Source: Flammeovirgaceae bacterium (GTDB lineage Bacteria > Bacteroidota > Bacteroidia > Cytophagales > Cyclobacteriaceae). From it: a stretch of 64,000 nt of DNA. This document shows, one piece after another, positions 1 to 8,537 of the stretch. A program made the translations under genes and the position numbers. Positions within the stretch are counted from its first letter, which is position 1; every line of letters begins with the position of its first letter. Where the stretch lies: assembly GCA_021298015.1 (NCBI GenBank), contig JAJTGY010000018.1:1-64000 (forward strand), written 5' to 3'. Below the pieces are notes generated by a model. That model did no database searches and was not told where the DNA came from. It was given only the letters and a program-made list of their open reading frames with translations.

Positions 1-112
1 AAAGGCGGGAGGGTCGGGGGTTCTCCCGATGGCTATCGGGACTCAGCTCCCACAAAGCCTCAGTTTTTTCTGGGGCTTTGCTATTTCTGGACATTGCAAG
101 CAATTGATTTAC
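1..112. other. Gene-free left edge with two hairpins
   Basis: No coding frame is evident here. A perfect 6-bp inverted repeat (CCCGAT, loop GGCT, ATCGGG) lies at 25-40. A second, 10-bp hairpin (AAAGCCTCAG, loop of six T, CTGGGGCTTT) lies at 54-79. The second hairpin could end transcripts of the minus-strand chaperone gene or of a plus-strand gene left of the window, but neither side has a strong T tract, so the terminator reading is weak. Confidence 0.35.
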
Positions 113-583
113 CTAACTGACTTTCTGAGTGTTTTTTGTGTTTGAGTGCATAAGCCAATTAGGATCAACCACGGGCAAAATAAATGACTCCATCACTGTT
201 CCCTGAAAGCGCGAAAGCAGAATTCCTCGCGAGGTGGAGTACGAAATAGAAGCTATCGCATTCGCGAGATAGGGATTCCAGTCTATTTCATTACTGGCAA
301 CAATGGCGGCATGCTCGCTTATCTTGTCATAATGAAACACAAAAACAAAATGGTAGCCGCCCGTAGCCTCAATCGCATTACCCTCACTCTTGGTTTTAAT
401 CGATACTTTGAAATCAGCCCGTATCAGGTCTTGTTCCAGGTTGATACCCGTTTCAAAATCAACATTGTAATCGAAATGCTGAATGCCGGATATCTTAAAC
501 TCATACGGGCTGTCAATCTGGCCTTTTACGAGGCGAAACTCGCGCATCACAATCTTCCCCGGTTCAATTGGTTTGCGTTCCAT
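113..583 (-). CDS. SecB-like chaperone of a toxin-antitoxin-chaperone module (probable)
   Basis: About 156 residues. No signal peptide or membrane segment is visible. The chain reads as alternating beta strands followed by a C-terminal stretch (YSTSRGILLSRFQGT then ILPVVDP) that resembles the helix and Pro-rich end of SecB-family proteins. SecB-like chaperones in TAC modules protect an aggregation-prone antitoxin so that it can neutralise its toxin. The ORF track starts at a TTG at 595, but the ATG at 583 lies 1 nt after the antitoxin stop (TGATATG), so the ATG is preferred and the two genes are probably translationally coupled. The SecB assignment rests on remembered family pattern and on gene order (toxin, antitoxin, chaperone, as in Mycobacterium Rv1955-1957). 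An unrelated conserved protein remains possible. Confidence 0.6.
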   Translation of the reverse strand: MERKPIEPGKIVMREFRLVKGQIDSPYEFKISGIQHFDYNVDFETGINLEQDLIRADFKVSIKTKSEGNAIEATGGYHFVFVFHYDKISEHAAIVASNEIDWNPYLANAIASISYSTSRGILLSRFQGTVMESFILPVVDPNWLMHSNTKNTQKVS

Positions 584-584
584 A

Positions 585-980
585 TCAGGCGGCAACAGGT
601 TCAGTAGGCGTTAACTCCTGGCGATGTGTTGAAGTAAACGGGATGGTGCCCGATACCGGTTCGGCTTTTGCTACCGAAGACTTGAATTGGCCGCCCTGTT
701 GCACATGGTACGAATCCTTTTTCGGCACGTAAAAAATATCTGCGCCCAACTCCGCTTCCAGTTTTGTCAGGCTTTTTAGCGTGAAGTTGTGTTCGCCCTT
801 CAACCATTTGCTGATTTCAGAAGGTGATTTCCCCAACTGATCGGCCAGCTTTTGCTGAGTTATTCCCCGCTCTTTCAACAACTGATGTACGCGCATGACT
901 ATATCGCCATACTTGCGCACAAACCGCTTGGTTTCTTCGGGCGTTTCCGCCATGATGCGGTCAGCAATTTTACTTCTCAT
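585..980 (-). CDS. XRE-family antitoxin (HigA-like)
   Basis: 131 residues. Residues about 25-80 form a Cro/C1-type helix-turn-helix (LLKERGITQQKLADQLGKSPSEISKWLKG), preceded by a helical segment. The C-terminal tail of about 45 residues is low in predicted structure and rich in Thr, Pro and Ala; in TAC systems such a tail carries the chaperone-addiction segment, which is inferred and not shown here. The gene starts 24 nt after the end of the candidate toxin and its stop is 1 nt before the chaperone ATG. The protein would bind the toxin and repress its own promoter upstream of the toxin gene. Confidence 0.75.
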   Translation of the reverse strand: MRSKIADRIMAETPEETKRFVRKYGDIVMRVHQLLKERGITQQKLADQLGKSPSEISKWLKGEHNFTLKSLTKLEAELGADIFYVPKKDSYHVQQGGQFKSSVAKAEPVSGTIPFTSTHRQELTPTEPVAA

Positions 981-1004
981 ACGCTTTACGTTTTTTTACA
1001 GCGT

Positions 1005-1559
1005 TCATAAATAGATATCAGGCCGGCCGGCATAATCGGTGAGCGTACGCCCATGAACAACAATTTCGCCCGTTTGGATTGCCTGTAGGATACGCTTGGC
1101 AAAGCCATTGGCTTCATAAAGCTTTGCTGAGATAACATCGCTGCTCTCCTGGGCAGTTTGAGCATCCTTGATGCCCCCATTAAAAAGAATGACCAACTCT
1201 TCGTTCAGCGCCATGCAGTACAGGCGTAACGGGAACCCCCGGTAGTCTAATTCCAACTCACTGATTTTGATCTGGCCTTTTGGTGGGAGAGCCGTAACCC
1301 GGTTTTCGAACCGATTGAAAAAAGCGTCTTGCGCTCCATGTATATTCCCAATTGTTTCGATCACTAACTCTAACAACTCCTGAAGCGGTTCTGCCATGCC
1401 GGGTAACTGCTCCATACGCAGCAGGAAACGATCCATTTCGCTATGGTTAGCACCTTCCACTTTTGGCGAATAGAAGGTTACCCGCTCCGTCTCGTCATAC
1501 CAGATTACCAGTTCAAAACTACTTACTCAACGATGATTTACAAGTTGTTGTTCACTCAT
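1005..1559 (-). pseudogene. RelE/HigB-like toxin gene, frame interrupted by TGA near the 5' end
   Basis: The ORF track begins at a GTG (1460) giving 151 residues, but the same frame continues upstream with good protein sequence (SSFELVIWYDETERVTFYSPK) as far as an in-frame TGA at 1527-1529. Beyond that TGA the frame goes on to an ATG at 1559 encoding MSEQQLVNHR. The C-terminal half (FPLRLYCMALNEELVILFNGG...) resembles the core strands of RelE/HigB-type ribosome-dependent mRNA interferases. Possible readings are a nonsense mutation (for example CGA to TGA), a start at the GTG that loses the first strand, or a rare CTG start at 1511. Placement upstream of an XRE antitoxin supports the toxin call. 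Disruption would leave antitoxin and chaperone expressed without a functional toxin. Confidence 0.55.
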
Positions 1560-1598
1560 AAGTGAATTTATTTCAAATTTGACTCAAAAAAAGCATTT

Positions 1599-4484
1599 TC
1601 ACCCCTCAAACCGCACACAATCCTCGGTTATAAAAGCCTCTTTTCCGGGGATTTTCTCCGGCCAGCCGGGGGCTTGCACGGGTTGGCCGCCTGCCTCGCG
1701 GGCTGCGGTGGCCAGGTTTAACTCCAGCAGTTGGGTGAGTACATCCCGTTTGGCATCAAAGCCGTAGGCCTCCAGCACGGCCGCATCGAGGGCGGCATGC
1801 AGGTCTTTGATGGGGTTTTTGCCGGGCTGCTCCAGCAAGCGGTAAAGGTCGCGCAGGCTCATTTGGTGCTCGCGCAAGGTTTGGGTGCGCTTTTGGTGCA
1901 GCGCCAGGGCGGCCTTAGCCACTTTTTCTACCTGTTTTTTGGTGGGCGCCTGCGGCCAGGGGAAGGTGTCCCAGGTTTTGTTCGAATTATATCGGTAGGT
2001 GTCACCCAAAGTTGCCCCCGTATTTTTTATCCAATCCCAGTGGGTGTTGGACTGAATGATTCCAAAAGAGTAATAGTCATCAAATCCAAAGTAATACAGC
2101 GACTGGCTCGGGTTTATCGCACTAGAGAAAAAGTCAAAGGTCGGACGGAGAAGAGTTTGTGGACACGCAATGTAACGTTTAATGCTGGCCATATTGGCCA
2201 AAAGTTCTTCACGACCATACGACAGTTTCCACCAGTTGTTGAAAAAATTGATATGGTGAAGATTAGTTTTCGCTTTTGGATTATCGGCAAGTGCTTTTTC
2301 ATTTTCTTTTTGCTGGTCTAGAGCTTTTTCTTTTCGATCAGGTAACACTAGCATTTCGATTCTTTGAAAAAGTTCCTTGTAGGAGGATGCGCTCACTACA
2401 TCATTATGGGTGAAATCAATAACAAACCTTAAAGGCTGTGACATAAACGTTGCGACTAGCTCTTCGCCATTCAGATAGGGTTTCAGGACTTCGGTATACC
2501 TAGGGTGTTTTTTCAGTACTTTCAACGCTTCAGCTTTATCTAGAAGAAAACCTTCGTGCCCATGCGTTTGCCCCTGAAATACCTTTTTAGGTTTTTTATT
2601 GCATTGTAACACTTGGGCAGCGGTAACATCGGTTTGCAGACTCAGGCTGGAGTTGATGGTAGCCGGGTGGATGCTTTTCAGTTCGTCATCCTCAAAATAA
2701 TACAGGGTTTTTTCGCCCTCGTACACACCTTTTTTCCAACATGCAATGCTTACAAACACAGCTGCATCGCCACTCCAATCCTGCGAGCTTACGGCATTAA
2801 AAATTTCGCCTCCGTTTTGCACGATGTAGTCCAGGCTGCCCTCGCGGCTGTAATTTTGGCGGATGGTGTTGGTGCCTACCAATCCCGCGTAAGCGTTGGG
2901 CTTTAAATGTTTGTGGGCGCGGTAAAACCAGTACGCGCAAAAATCGGCCCGGCCGGGCACCTCGGGGTAAGCGGCCCGCAGTTGATTAATGTAGGCCACA
3001 CCAAACTCCTGCTGCATGTTCTTCTTACTTTGAAAAGGCGGGTTGCCAATGATGGCATCTACTTCCGGCCAGGGGCGTTGGTGGCCATCCGCGGTGAGCA
3101 AGGCATCGGCACAGATAATGTTCTCATCTAAGTTATCCAGCGGCAGCGGTTTAAACTTGTTGTCGTAGCGGTGGTCTTGCTCTAAAATGCTGAGCTCTTT
3201 GGCTACCATAAGCGTTACTTTGGCAATTTCCACTGCCGTAGGGTTGAGGTCAATGCCGTAGAACTGCTGTGTGTTTACAAACGGGTAGGTAGTGAGGAAC
3301 TTGTGCAGTTTGTTTTTGTCGGCCGGTTTGGTCTTTTCAAAAATGAGGGCGAAGAGTTTGCGCTCCAGCAGTTTCATTTCGCGGAAGGCCACAAACAAGA
3401 AGTTGCCGCTGCCGCAGGCGGGGTCTAACACTTTAAACCGGCACAACTCCGTAAGCAGGGCAAAGCAATCGTCAATGGTTTCGGCCTGCTCCATGCGGGC
3501 CATCCACGGCTGCACAATGACGGGGTTTACAATTTTCTTGATGTCGATTTCGTGCGTGTAGTGCGCGCCTAGTTCGTGGCGCAGGTCTTTGTCGAGATTG
3601 TTTTCAAAAAAAGAGCCGAAGATGGCCGGGTTTACGTGGCGCCAGCTTTTATCCGCACCGGCTTCGAGCATGTTGATTTCGTGCTCGGTAAGTTCCAGTG
3701 CCACCGTATTTTTAAACAAGCCCCCGTTAAAGTAGTCTACGCCCTGGTAGTAGCCAGCCGGGGTAATGCCGGGTTTGTTCATTTCATGAAAGAGGCCGCC
3801 AATCAAATCGTACGGGCTGGCTTTCTTTTTTATGCACTCTTCAATGATGCGGCTGAAGATTTTATCGGGCAGCAGCCCAACGTCTTCGGCAAACAAACTT
3901 ACAATGCATTGTAGGGCGTAATGCAGGGCTTGCTGCGGGGGTACTTTTCGCTTGACCATGCTGCGGTACATCGCGGCAATTTTTTCTGCAGCCAGCTCGG
4001 TAACATCCTCTTTGTCCTTACCGAAGACGGGCGTTACCGGTTTGGGCAGTAAAAAGCCAAAGGCCTCTTTGCGGGTGGGTAGTTCGGCCAGTTTTACCAA
4101 ATCAACCGGGTCGAAAACCTTTACGTTGAAATCGTAAATCCAAAACTCGTCAAAGTTGCAGAGGATGATGTATTGCGGCCGGTCGCCCGCGAGTTTAAAC
4201 CAATAGTCGGTGGCTTGCTGCAGGTGCACGGCCAGGTTTTCCTCGCGCTTTTTCATTTCGATGAGCACGCGTTTTTTCCACACCAGGTCGCCAAAGCTGG
4301 TGGTTTTCTTTTTGGTATCGCGCACGCGGTACTCACACTCCGCTCCGGCACCTTTAAGGCCTTCGGGCCAGCCCAGGGCGGTAAACAAGCGATCCAGAAA
4401 AATCTGGGCTTCGCCTTTTTCATCACCTTTGATGTGCTTTTGGCAGTAGGAAACGAAATCCGTTAGCAGGTCTTGTTTTGCCAT
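1599..4484 (-). CDS. MmeI-like single-chain restriction enzyme / adenine-specific DNA methyltransferase (type IIL/IIG)
   Basis: 961 residues from the ATG at 4484. The ORF track extends to 4820, but the extra 112 residues do not look like this family and overlap the AsmA gene. Residues about 65-78 (GDLV...IEMK) fit a PD-(D/E)xK nuclease core. Residues 354-363 (DPACGSGNFL) are the AdoMet-binding motif and 481-484 (NPPF) the catalytic motif of N6-adenine methyltransferases. The last 350 residues would hold the target-recognition domain and C-terminal helices. MmeI-type enzymes methylate one strand and cut at a fixed distance from the site without separate R, M or S subunits, which agrees with no partner genes nearby. 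It lies 40 nt from the start of the toxin module, so the two form a small defence-like block. Confidence 0.8.
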   Translation of the reverse strand: MAKQDLLTDFVSYCQKHIKGDEKGEAQIFLDRLFTALGWPEGLKGAGAECEYRVRDTKKKTTSFGDLVWKKRVLIEMKKREENLAVHLQQATDYWFKLAGDRPQYIILCNFDEFWIYDFNVKVFDPVDLVKLAELPTRKEAFGFLLPKPVTPVFGKDKEDVTELAAEKIAAMYRSMVKRKVPPQQALHYALQCIVSLFAEDVGLLPDKIFSRIIEECIKKKASPYDLIGGLFHEMNKPGITPAGYYQGVDYFNGGLFKNTVALELTEHEINMLEAGADKSWRHVNPAIFGSFFENNLDKDLRHELGAHYTHEIDIKKIVNPVIVQPWMARMEQAETIDDCFALLTELCRFKVLDPACGSGNFLFVAFREMKLLERKLFALIFEKTKPADKNKLHKFLTTYPFVNTQQFYGIDLNPTAVEIAKVTLMVAKELSILEQDHRYDNKFKPLPLDNLDENIICADALLTADGHQRPWPEVDAIIGNPPFQSKKNMQQEFGVAYINQLRAAYPEVPGRADFCAYWFYRAHKHLKPNAYAGLVGTNTIRQNYSREGSLDYIVQNGGEIFNAVSSQDWSGDAAVFVSIACWKKGVYEGEKTLYYFEDDELKSIHPATINSSLSLQTDVTAAQVLQCNKKPKKVFQGQTHGHEGFLLDKAEALKVLKKHPRYTEVLKPYLNGEELVATFMSQPLRFVIDFTHNDVVSASSYKELFQRIEMLVLPDRKEKALDQQKENEKALADNPKAKTNLHHINFFNNWWKLSYGREELLANMASIKRYIACPQTLLRPTFDFFSSAINPSQSLYYFGFDDYYSFGIIQSNTHWDWIKNTGATLGDTYRYNSNKTWDTFPWPQAPTKKQVEKVAKAALALHQKRTQTLREHQMSLRDLYRLLEQPGKNPIKDLHAALDAAVLEAYGFDAKRDVLTQLLELNLATAAREAGGQPVQAPGWPEKIPGKEAFITEDCVRFEG

Positions 4485-4586
4485 AAGCACCAATATCCTA
4501 AAAAAAGCCGCCCGCATAACCTTGGCCAGTAATTTTATTTGGTTTGATTCCTGTACCTTATTTTTGCCTATCCATTTTTTAAACTC

Positions 4587-7058
4587 TTGAAAGTTCTTCG
4601 CAAGGTTGCCCTTTTCGTGTTGCTGCCCATCGTGCTGTTGCTGGCTGGGGCATTGGCTTCCGTGTATCTGTATAAGGATCGGCTCGTTCGCCAGTTTATC
4701 GAGGAGGCAAATAAGAGTCTGAATACCCCGGTCAACATAGGTAAAATTGATGTGGATTGGTGGGATGATTTCCCAAGACTGTCTCTCATTTTTGAACAGG
4801 TATACGTGGAAGACAGTCACCCGGAAAAATTTCCGCTGCTCGAGGCCAGGCGTATTTCTTTTTCGCTCGACCCGATAGAGGTCTGGCGAGGTAACTATAC
4901 CGTTAATGGGCTCCGCATCAGCGATAGCAAGACATATCTGAAGGTTGATGTCAACGGCAAGCCTAACTATAACATACTAAAAGAGGCGGCAACAGCGCCT
5001 GGGGGCCCTATCCGTTTTGATTTGCGCAATGTGCGATTGCTCAATACGGTTGTTTCGTATGCAGATGAACAATCCCGTCAAGACCATGTCTTTGAGAGTG
5101 ATAAGCTGACTACCACCGTTCGGGTGGATGGTCTCAAATATTCGATTGTCGCGCAGGGTGACGTCACGACAAAGCAAATAGGTGTGAGCAACCGGCTTTT
5201 CTTGCAGGACAAGCTCTTTCTTGCAAAAGTCCGCCTGTTGTTTGATGATGAAATCAATCGCATAACGTTCGAACCCTCTACCCTCGAAACCGGGTCATCG
5301 GTATTTGACGTCAGTGGTCAGTACTCATTTCAGGAGAAGAATGAAATTGACCTGAACGTGGCAGGCAAAAACACCGATGTCCAAACCCTTTTGTCGCTGC
5401 TGCCGCAGAATGAGGCTCGTCATTTAGCGGAGTACCGCAGCGAAGGCGATGTATTTTTTGATTTATCTCTCAAAGGCGAGATAAGTGCACAAAAAGATCC
5501 CCTGCTGTCGATTTCATTTGGTTTTACCAATGCTGAAATTTTTCATCCGGAATACCGGGCCCGCTTGCAAATACTCAACCTGCGCGGCTCGTTTACCACT
5601 GCTTCCTTTTCGGACCTTGGCCAGGCCAGACTGTTGCTCAAGGACATCAGCGGGGAACTGAACGACAAATCCTTTGCGGCCGACTTTTCGCTGGTGAACT
5701 TTAACGATCCGTTTGTGGCGCTATCCTTTGAAGGAACGCTTGATGCGTCAGATGTGGCTTCCTTTTACCCGCTGCCGGATGTGAATTCGCTTACCGGCCA
5801 GTTAGTGGCCAATGTGCGGTTTGAGGGTGAGGTAAACAAACTCAGAAAAAGGGCGACAGCTCAGCAAGTGAAAACGGAAGGTGCCATCGAATTGCAGAAT
5901 GTTTCCCTTCACTATGGACCCCGTAAAGTAGCCTTGAGCGATTTGAACGGACAACTGCAGTTTAACAATAATGACCTGGCTCTGAGCAACGTCACCGGCC
6001 GGTTTGGAATGAGCGACTTTCGGCTCAATGGTTTTTTTAAGAACATCATTACCTATTTTTTATTTGAAGGACAGCCCATTGGAATTGAGACAGATTTGAG
6101 ATCAAACTTCCTGGATTTGGATGAAGCGCTTCTGTTGGCGTTCGGCAATGAAGCGACTGATGCTTTCTCATTTCGAATTTCACCATTAGTCTATCTCAAT
6201 TTTAATTGCGATGTGCAGGAGCTACGATACAAGAAGTTTTTGGGAAGACAACTAAAAGGGGATTTGTTGGTTAAAAATCAAATGGCCGTTTCCCGCCAAA
6301 TCAACGTTCAATCCATGGGCGGCAAACTTTCATTCAATGGTATAGTGGATGCGCAGCAAGAGGGCCGTATAGAAGTCTCCAGCGGCTGGAAGCTGGAGAA
6401 TATCCGCGTGGATAGCGTCTTTTATGTGTTTGAGAACTTTTATCAGGATTTTATTATAGATCAGCATCTGAAAGGAGAGGCAACAGCAGATGTAAGTTTG
6501 GAGTTCGCGCTCACCCCTCAACTCAAACTAATGCCGGAGAGTCTGGTGGCGGATATTACCGCAACGCTCCGAAACGGTCAATTGAATAACTTTGAGCCCT
6601 TACATGCGCTTAATCAGTATTTGGATGATGAGGGATTGGCTCATCTCCGGTTTTCTGATTTGAAGAATGATATTCACATTGAAAACAAGACCATTTACAT
6701 TCCGCAAATGGAAATTAAAAGCAATGTGACCACGATCCAGTTGAGTGGGACTCACACCTTCGATCAGAAAATTGACTACCGCGTGGTGGCCCCCTTGCGC
6801 AACAAAGCCCAGGTTGACCCTGACGAGGCCTTTGGTGCGATTGAAGAAGACAAGACGGGTAAGGCAAAAGTGTTTTTCCGTATCACGGGCACCACGGATA
6901 ACTATAAAGTGGTCTACGACAAAGAGGCGGTGAAAAAGAAGATCTCGGCTGATCTAAAAAAGGAGGTTCAGGAGTTGAAAGATGCATTCAAACTCAAAGG
7001 GCAAAAAAAGAAAAAGGAATTGGAGCTGACTACTGAAGAATTCGAATGGGATAACTAA
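4587..7058 (+). CDS. AsmA-family inner-membrane/periplasmic protein
   Basis: 823 residues. It begins with a short basic N-terminus and one membrane segment (VALFVLLPIVLLLAGALASVYLY), followed by long beta-rich sequence with the AsmA start pattern (IGKIDVDWWDDFPRLSLIFEQVYVED). The C-terminal part (about 700-800) matches the AsmA C-terminal region (NVTTIQLSGTHTFDQKIDYRVVAPL). AsmA-like proteins span the periplasm and are implicated in phospholipid transport to the outer membrane. The start is a TTG at 4587; no ATG or GTG lies between it and the upstream stop, and the TTG places the membrane segment correctly. The 102-nt gap to the divergent restriction gene must hold both promoters. Confidence 0.8.
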   Translation: MKVLRKVALFVLLPIVLLLAGALASVYLYKDRLVRQFIEEANKSLNTPVNIGKIDVDWWDDFPRLSLIFEQVYVEDSHPEKFPLLEARRISFSLDPIEVWRGNYTVNGLRISDSKTYLKVDVNGKPNYNILKEAATAPGGPIRFDLRNVRLLNTVVSYADEQSRQDHVFESDKLTTTVRVDGLKYSIVAQGDVTTKQIGVSNRLFLQDKLFLAKVRLLFDDEINRITFEPSTLETGSSVFDVSGQYSFQEKNEIDLNVAGKNTDVQTLLSLLPQNEARHLAEYRSEGDVFFDLSLKGEISAQKDPLLSISFGFTNAEIFHPEYRARLQILNLRGSFTTASFSDLGQARLLLKDISGELNDKSFAADFSLVNFNDPFVALSFEGTLDASDVASFYPLPDVNSLTGQLVANVRFEGEVNKLRKRATAQQVKTEGAIELQNVSLHYGPRKVALSDLNGQLQFNNNDLALSNVTGRFGMSDFRLNGFFKNIITYFLFEGQPIGIETDLRSNFLDLDEALLLAFGNEATDAFSFRISPLVYLNFNCDVQELRYKKFLGRQLKGDLLVKNQMAVSRQINVQSMGGKLSFNGIVDAQQEGRIEVSSGWKLENIRVDSVFYVFENFYQDFIIDQHLKGEATADVSLEFALTPQLKLMPESLVADITATLRNGQLNNFEPLHALNQYLDDEGLAHLRFSDLKNDIHIENKTIYIPQMEIKSNVTTIQLSGTHTFDQKIDYRVVAPLRNKAQVDPDEAFGAIEEDKTGKAKVFFRITGTTDNYKVVYDKEAVKKKISADLKKEVQELKDAFKLKGQKKKKELELTTEEFEWDN

Positions 7059-7066
7059 TTTCGCGT

Positions 7067-7621
7067 ATGGGCAGGTCAATTATTGTTTTCCTGTTGGCAT
7101 GGGCAATGACCTCATACACCCAGGACGAACCCAAGCTTCAATCACTGCATTAGGTATGTTTTTTAAATCCCAGCTACGAATTTGAGGCGGCACTGTCACC
7201 TACCGCCACGTTCACGGTCAACCCCGGCCTAAGCTTCACTTCTGGAGTACGCTACAGTTCTGCCTCGGGGGCTGAAACCCTCTTTTCGATTTTTCCATCG
7301 ATCAATGCAGGCTTTCGTCACTATTATAACCTTGTCAAAAGGGAAAACAACGGAAGGTTCATTCGCGGAAATTCCGGAAACTTCCTCACAGCCGTCTTCT
7401 TTTTATATGGTGGTGAACTTGCCTCCTCCGGAGTAGACACTCCCGATGTAACCATTTTACCTGCGCTGGCATCGGGGTTGCAGCGCACGTAAAACAAGAA
7501 TTTCAATCTCTCGCTCATGCTGGGTATGGGCTATTACTCGGCCCGGTCGGGTGATCGCACCTGACAGGGCGAAACGCTTGTGGTACAAGTAAAAATCGGA
7601 TATGTGTTTTTGAAACGTTGA
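7067..7621 (+). pseudogene. Outer-membrane beta-barrel-like protein, broken by three in-frame stops
   Basis: An ATG at 7067 opens a frame of 185 codons with a signal peptide (GRSIIVFLLAWAMTSYTQ) and then alternating polar/aromatic strands typical of small Bacteroidota barrels, ending ...VQVKIGYVFLKR. The frame never shifts but contains TAG at 7151-7153, TAA at 7490-7492 and TGA at 7562-7564. Each would be a Gln or Arg codon (CAG, CAA, CGA) before a single C-to-T change. The intact reading frame with only substitutions suggests recent decay. It begins 8 nt after the AsmA gene and may once have been co-transcribed with it. The ORF track shows only opposite-strand shadows here. Confidence 0.7.
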
Positions 7622-7656
7622 TTGAAGAAAGCCTGACCAAATACCGTTTGTAAGAG

Positions 7657-8472
7657 TCAAATTTTTTTGGCCATCTCCCAATACATGTCCATTTCGGCCA
7701 GCGACATTTCGCCCAGTTTTTTCCCGTCTCGGGCAGATTCCCTCTCCAGATATTGGAATCGTTTAATAAACTTTTTGTTTGTTCGCTCCAGTGCCTCTTC
7801 GGGGTCTATATTGATAAACCGGGCGTAATTGACAAGTGAAAATAGCAAGTCACCAAACTCTTCAACCACCTTTTGGCGGTTGTCGGGTTCATCGGTTTCA
7901 GAATCAAACGCCCTCTTGAATTCCTGCATCTCTTCCTCCACTTTTTGCCACACTTGCTCTTTCTTCTCCCAGTCAAAACCTACGCCCCGGGCCTTATCTT
8001 GTATGCGAATGGCCTTGACCAGTGCCGGAAGAGATTTGGGTACGCCTTCCAAAACGGACTGATTGCCGGTGCGCAGCTTGATTTTTTCCCAATTGGCCTT
8101 CACCGTTGCTTCATCATTCGCCTCCACATCCCCATACACGTGCGGGTGGCGTTCCACCAATTTGTCACAAATGCTGTTCAAGACATCGGCCATGTCAAAA
8201 AGCTTTTGTTCAGCGGCAATTCGGGCGTAAAAAACATTGTGCAACATCAGATCGCCCAGCTCTTTCTTGACCTCAGCATAATTGCCATCCAATATCGAGT
8301 CCGATAACTCATACGTCTCCTCAATCGTCAGGTGGCGAATGCTCCCCATGGTTTGCTTCCTATCCCACGGGCAGTTTTCGCGCAGTTCGTCCATAATGGT
8401 TAGCAGCCGGTCAAAGGCTTCTAATTTTGCCTGGCGGTTGGGGTCGGGTTGTGCGAGTGGTTTTTTAGCCAT
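7657..8472 (-). CDS. mazG: Nucleoside triphosphate pyrophosphohydrolase MazG
   Basis: 271 residues, the usual length for the two-domain MazG. Each half has the all-alpha NTP-PPase signature: CPWDRKQT (34-41) with EETYE (51-55) and ELGDLML in the first, and EEMQEFKRAF followed by EEFGDLLFSLVNYARF in the second. MazG hydrolyses (d)NTPs to the monophosphate and pyrophosphate, cleaning damaged nucleotides and lowering ppGpp in some species. The N-terminus carries a short polar extension (MAKKPLAQPDPNRQ). It is transcribed away from the divergent NqrM-like gene, about 65 nt away. Confidence 0.93.
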   Translation of the reverse strand: MAKKPLAQPDPNRQAKLEAFDRLLTIMDELRENCPWDRKQTMGSIRHLTIEETYELSDSILDGNYAEVKKELGDLMLHNVFYARIAAEQKLFDMADVLNSICDKLVERHPHVYGDVEANDEATVKANWEKIKLRTGNQSVLEGVPKSLPALVKAIRIQDKARGVGFDWEKKEQVWQKVEEEMQEFKRAFDSETDEPDNRQKVVEEFGDLLFSLVNYARFINIDPEEALERTNKKFIKRFQYLERESARDGKKLGEMSLAEMDMYWEMAKKI

Positions 8473-8505
8473 GATGCTGAAACTTCGGATGTGGATTTAC
8501 TGTTG

Positions 8506-8513
8506 TATTTTTG
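8506..8513 (+). promoter_or_regulatory. Bacteroidota -7 box (TATTTTTG) for the NqrM-like gene
   Basis: TATTTTTG matches the TAnnTTTG -7 element of the Bacteroidota primary sigma factor and lies 24 nt before the ATG at 8538. A clear -33 TTG at the expected distance is not obvious, so this rests on the -7 box and position only. Confidence 0.4.
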
Positions 8514-8537
8514 CCCTCACAATAATCGGTAATTCCC

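Noticed and set aside
25-40. CCCGAT-GGCT-ATCGGG as an operator or repeat element
   Set aside because: It occurs once in the parts examined, and a 6-bp stem is easily found by chance; kept only as part of the left-edge note.
4485-4820. N-terminal extension of the MmeI-like ORF in the track
   Set aside because: It overlaps the AsmA gene, has no family resemblance, and the ATG at 4484 gives the normal start MAKQDLL.
7151-7564. Stop-codon recoding to explain the three in-frame stops
   Set aside because: All three stop codons occur in one gene, and intact genes here end normally, for example TAG in prfA and TGA in uvrA. Decay is simpler.
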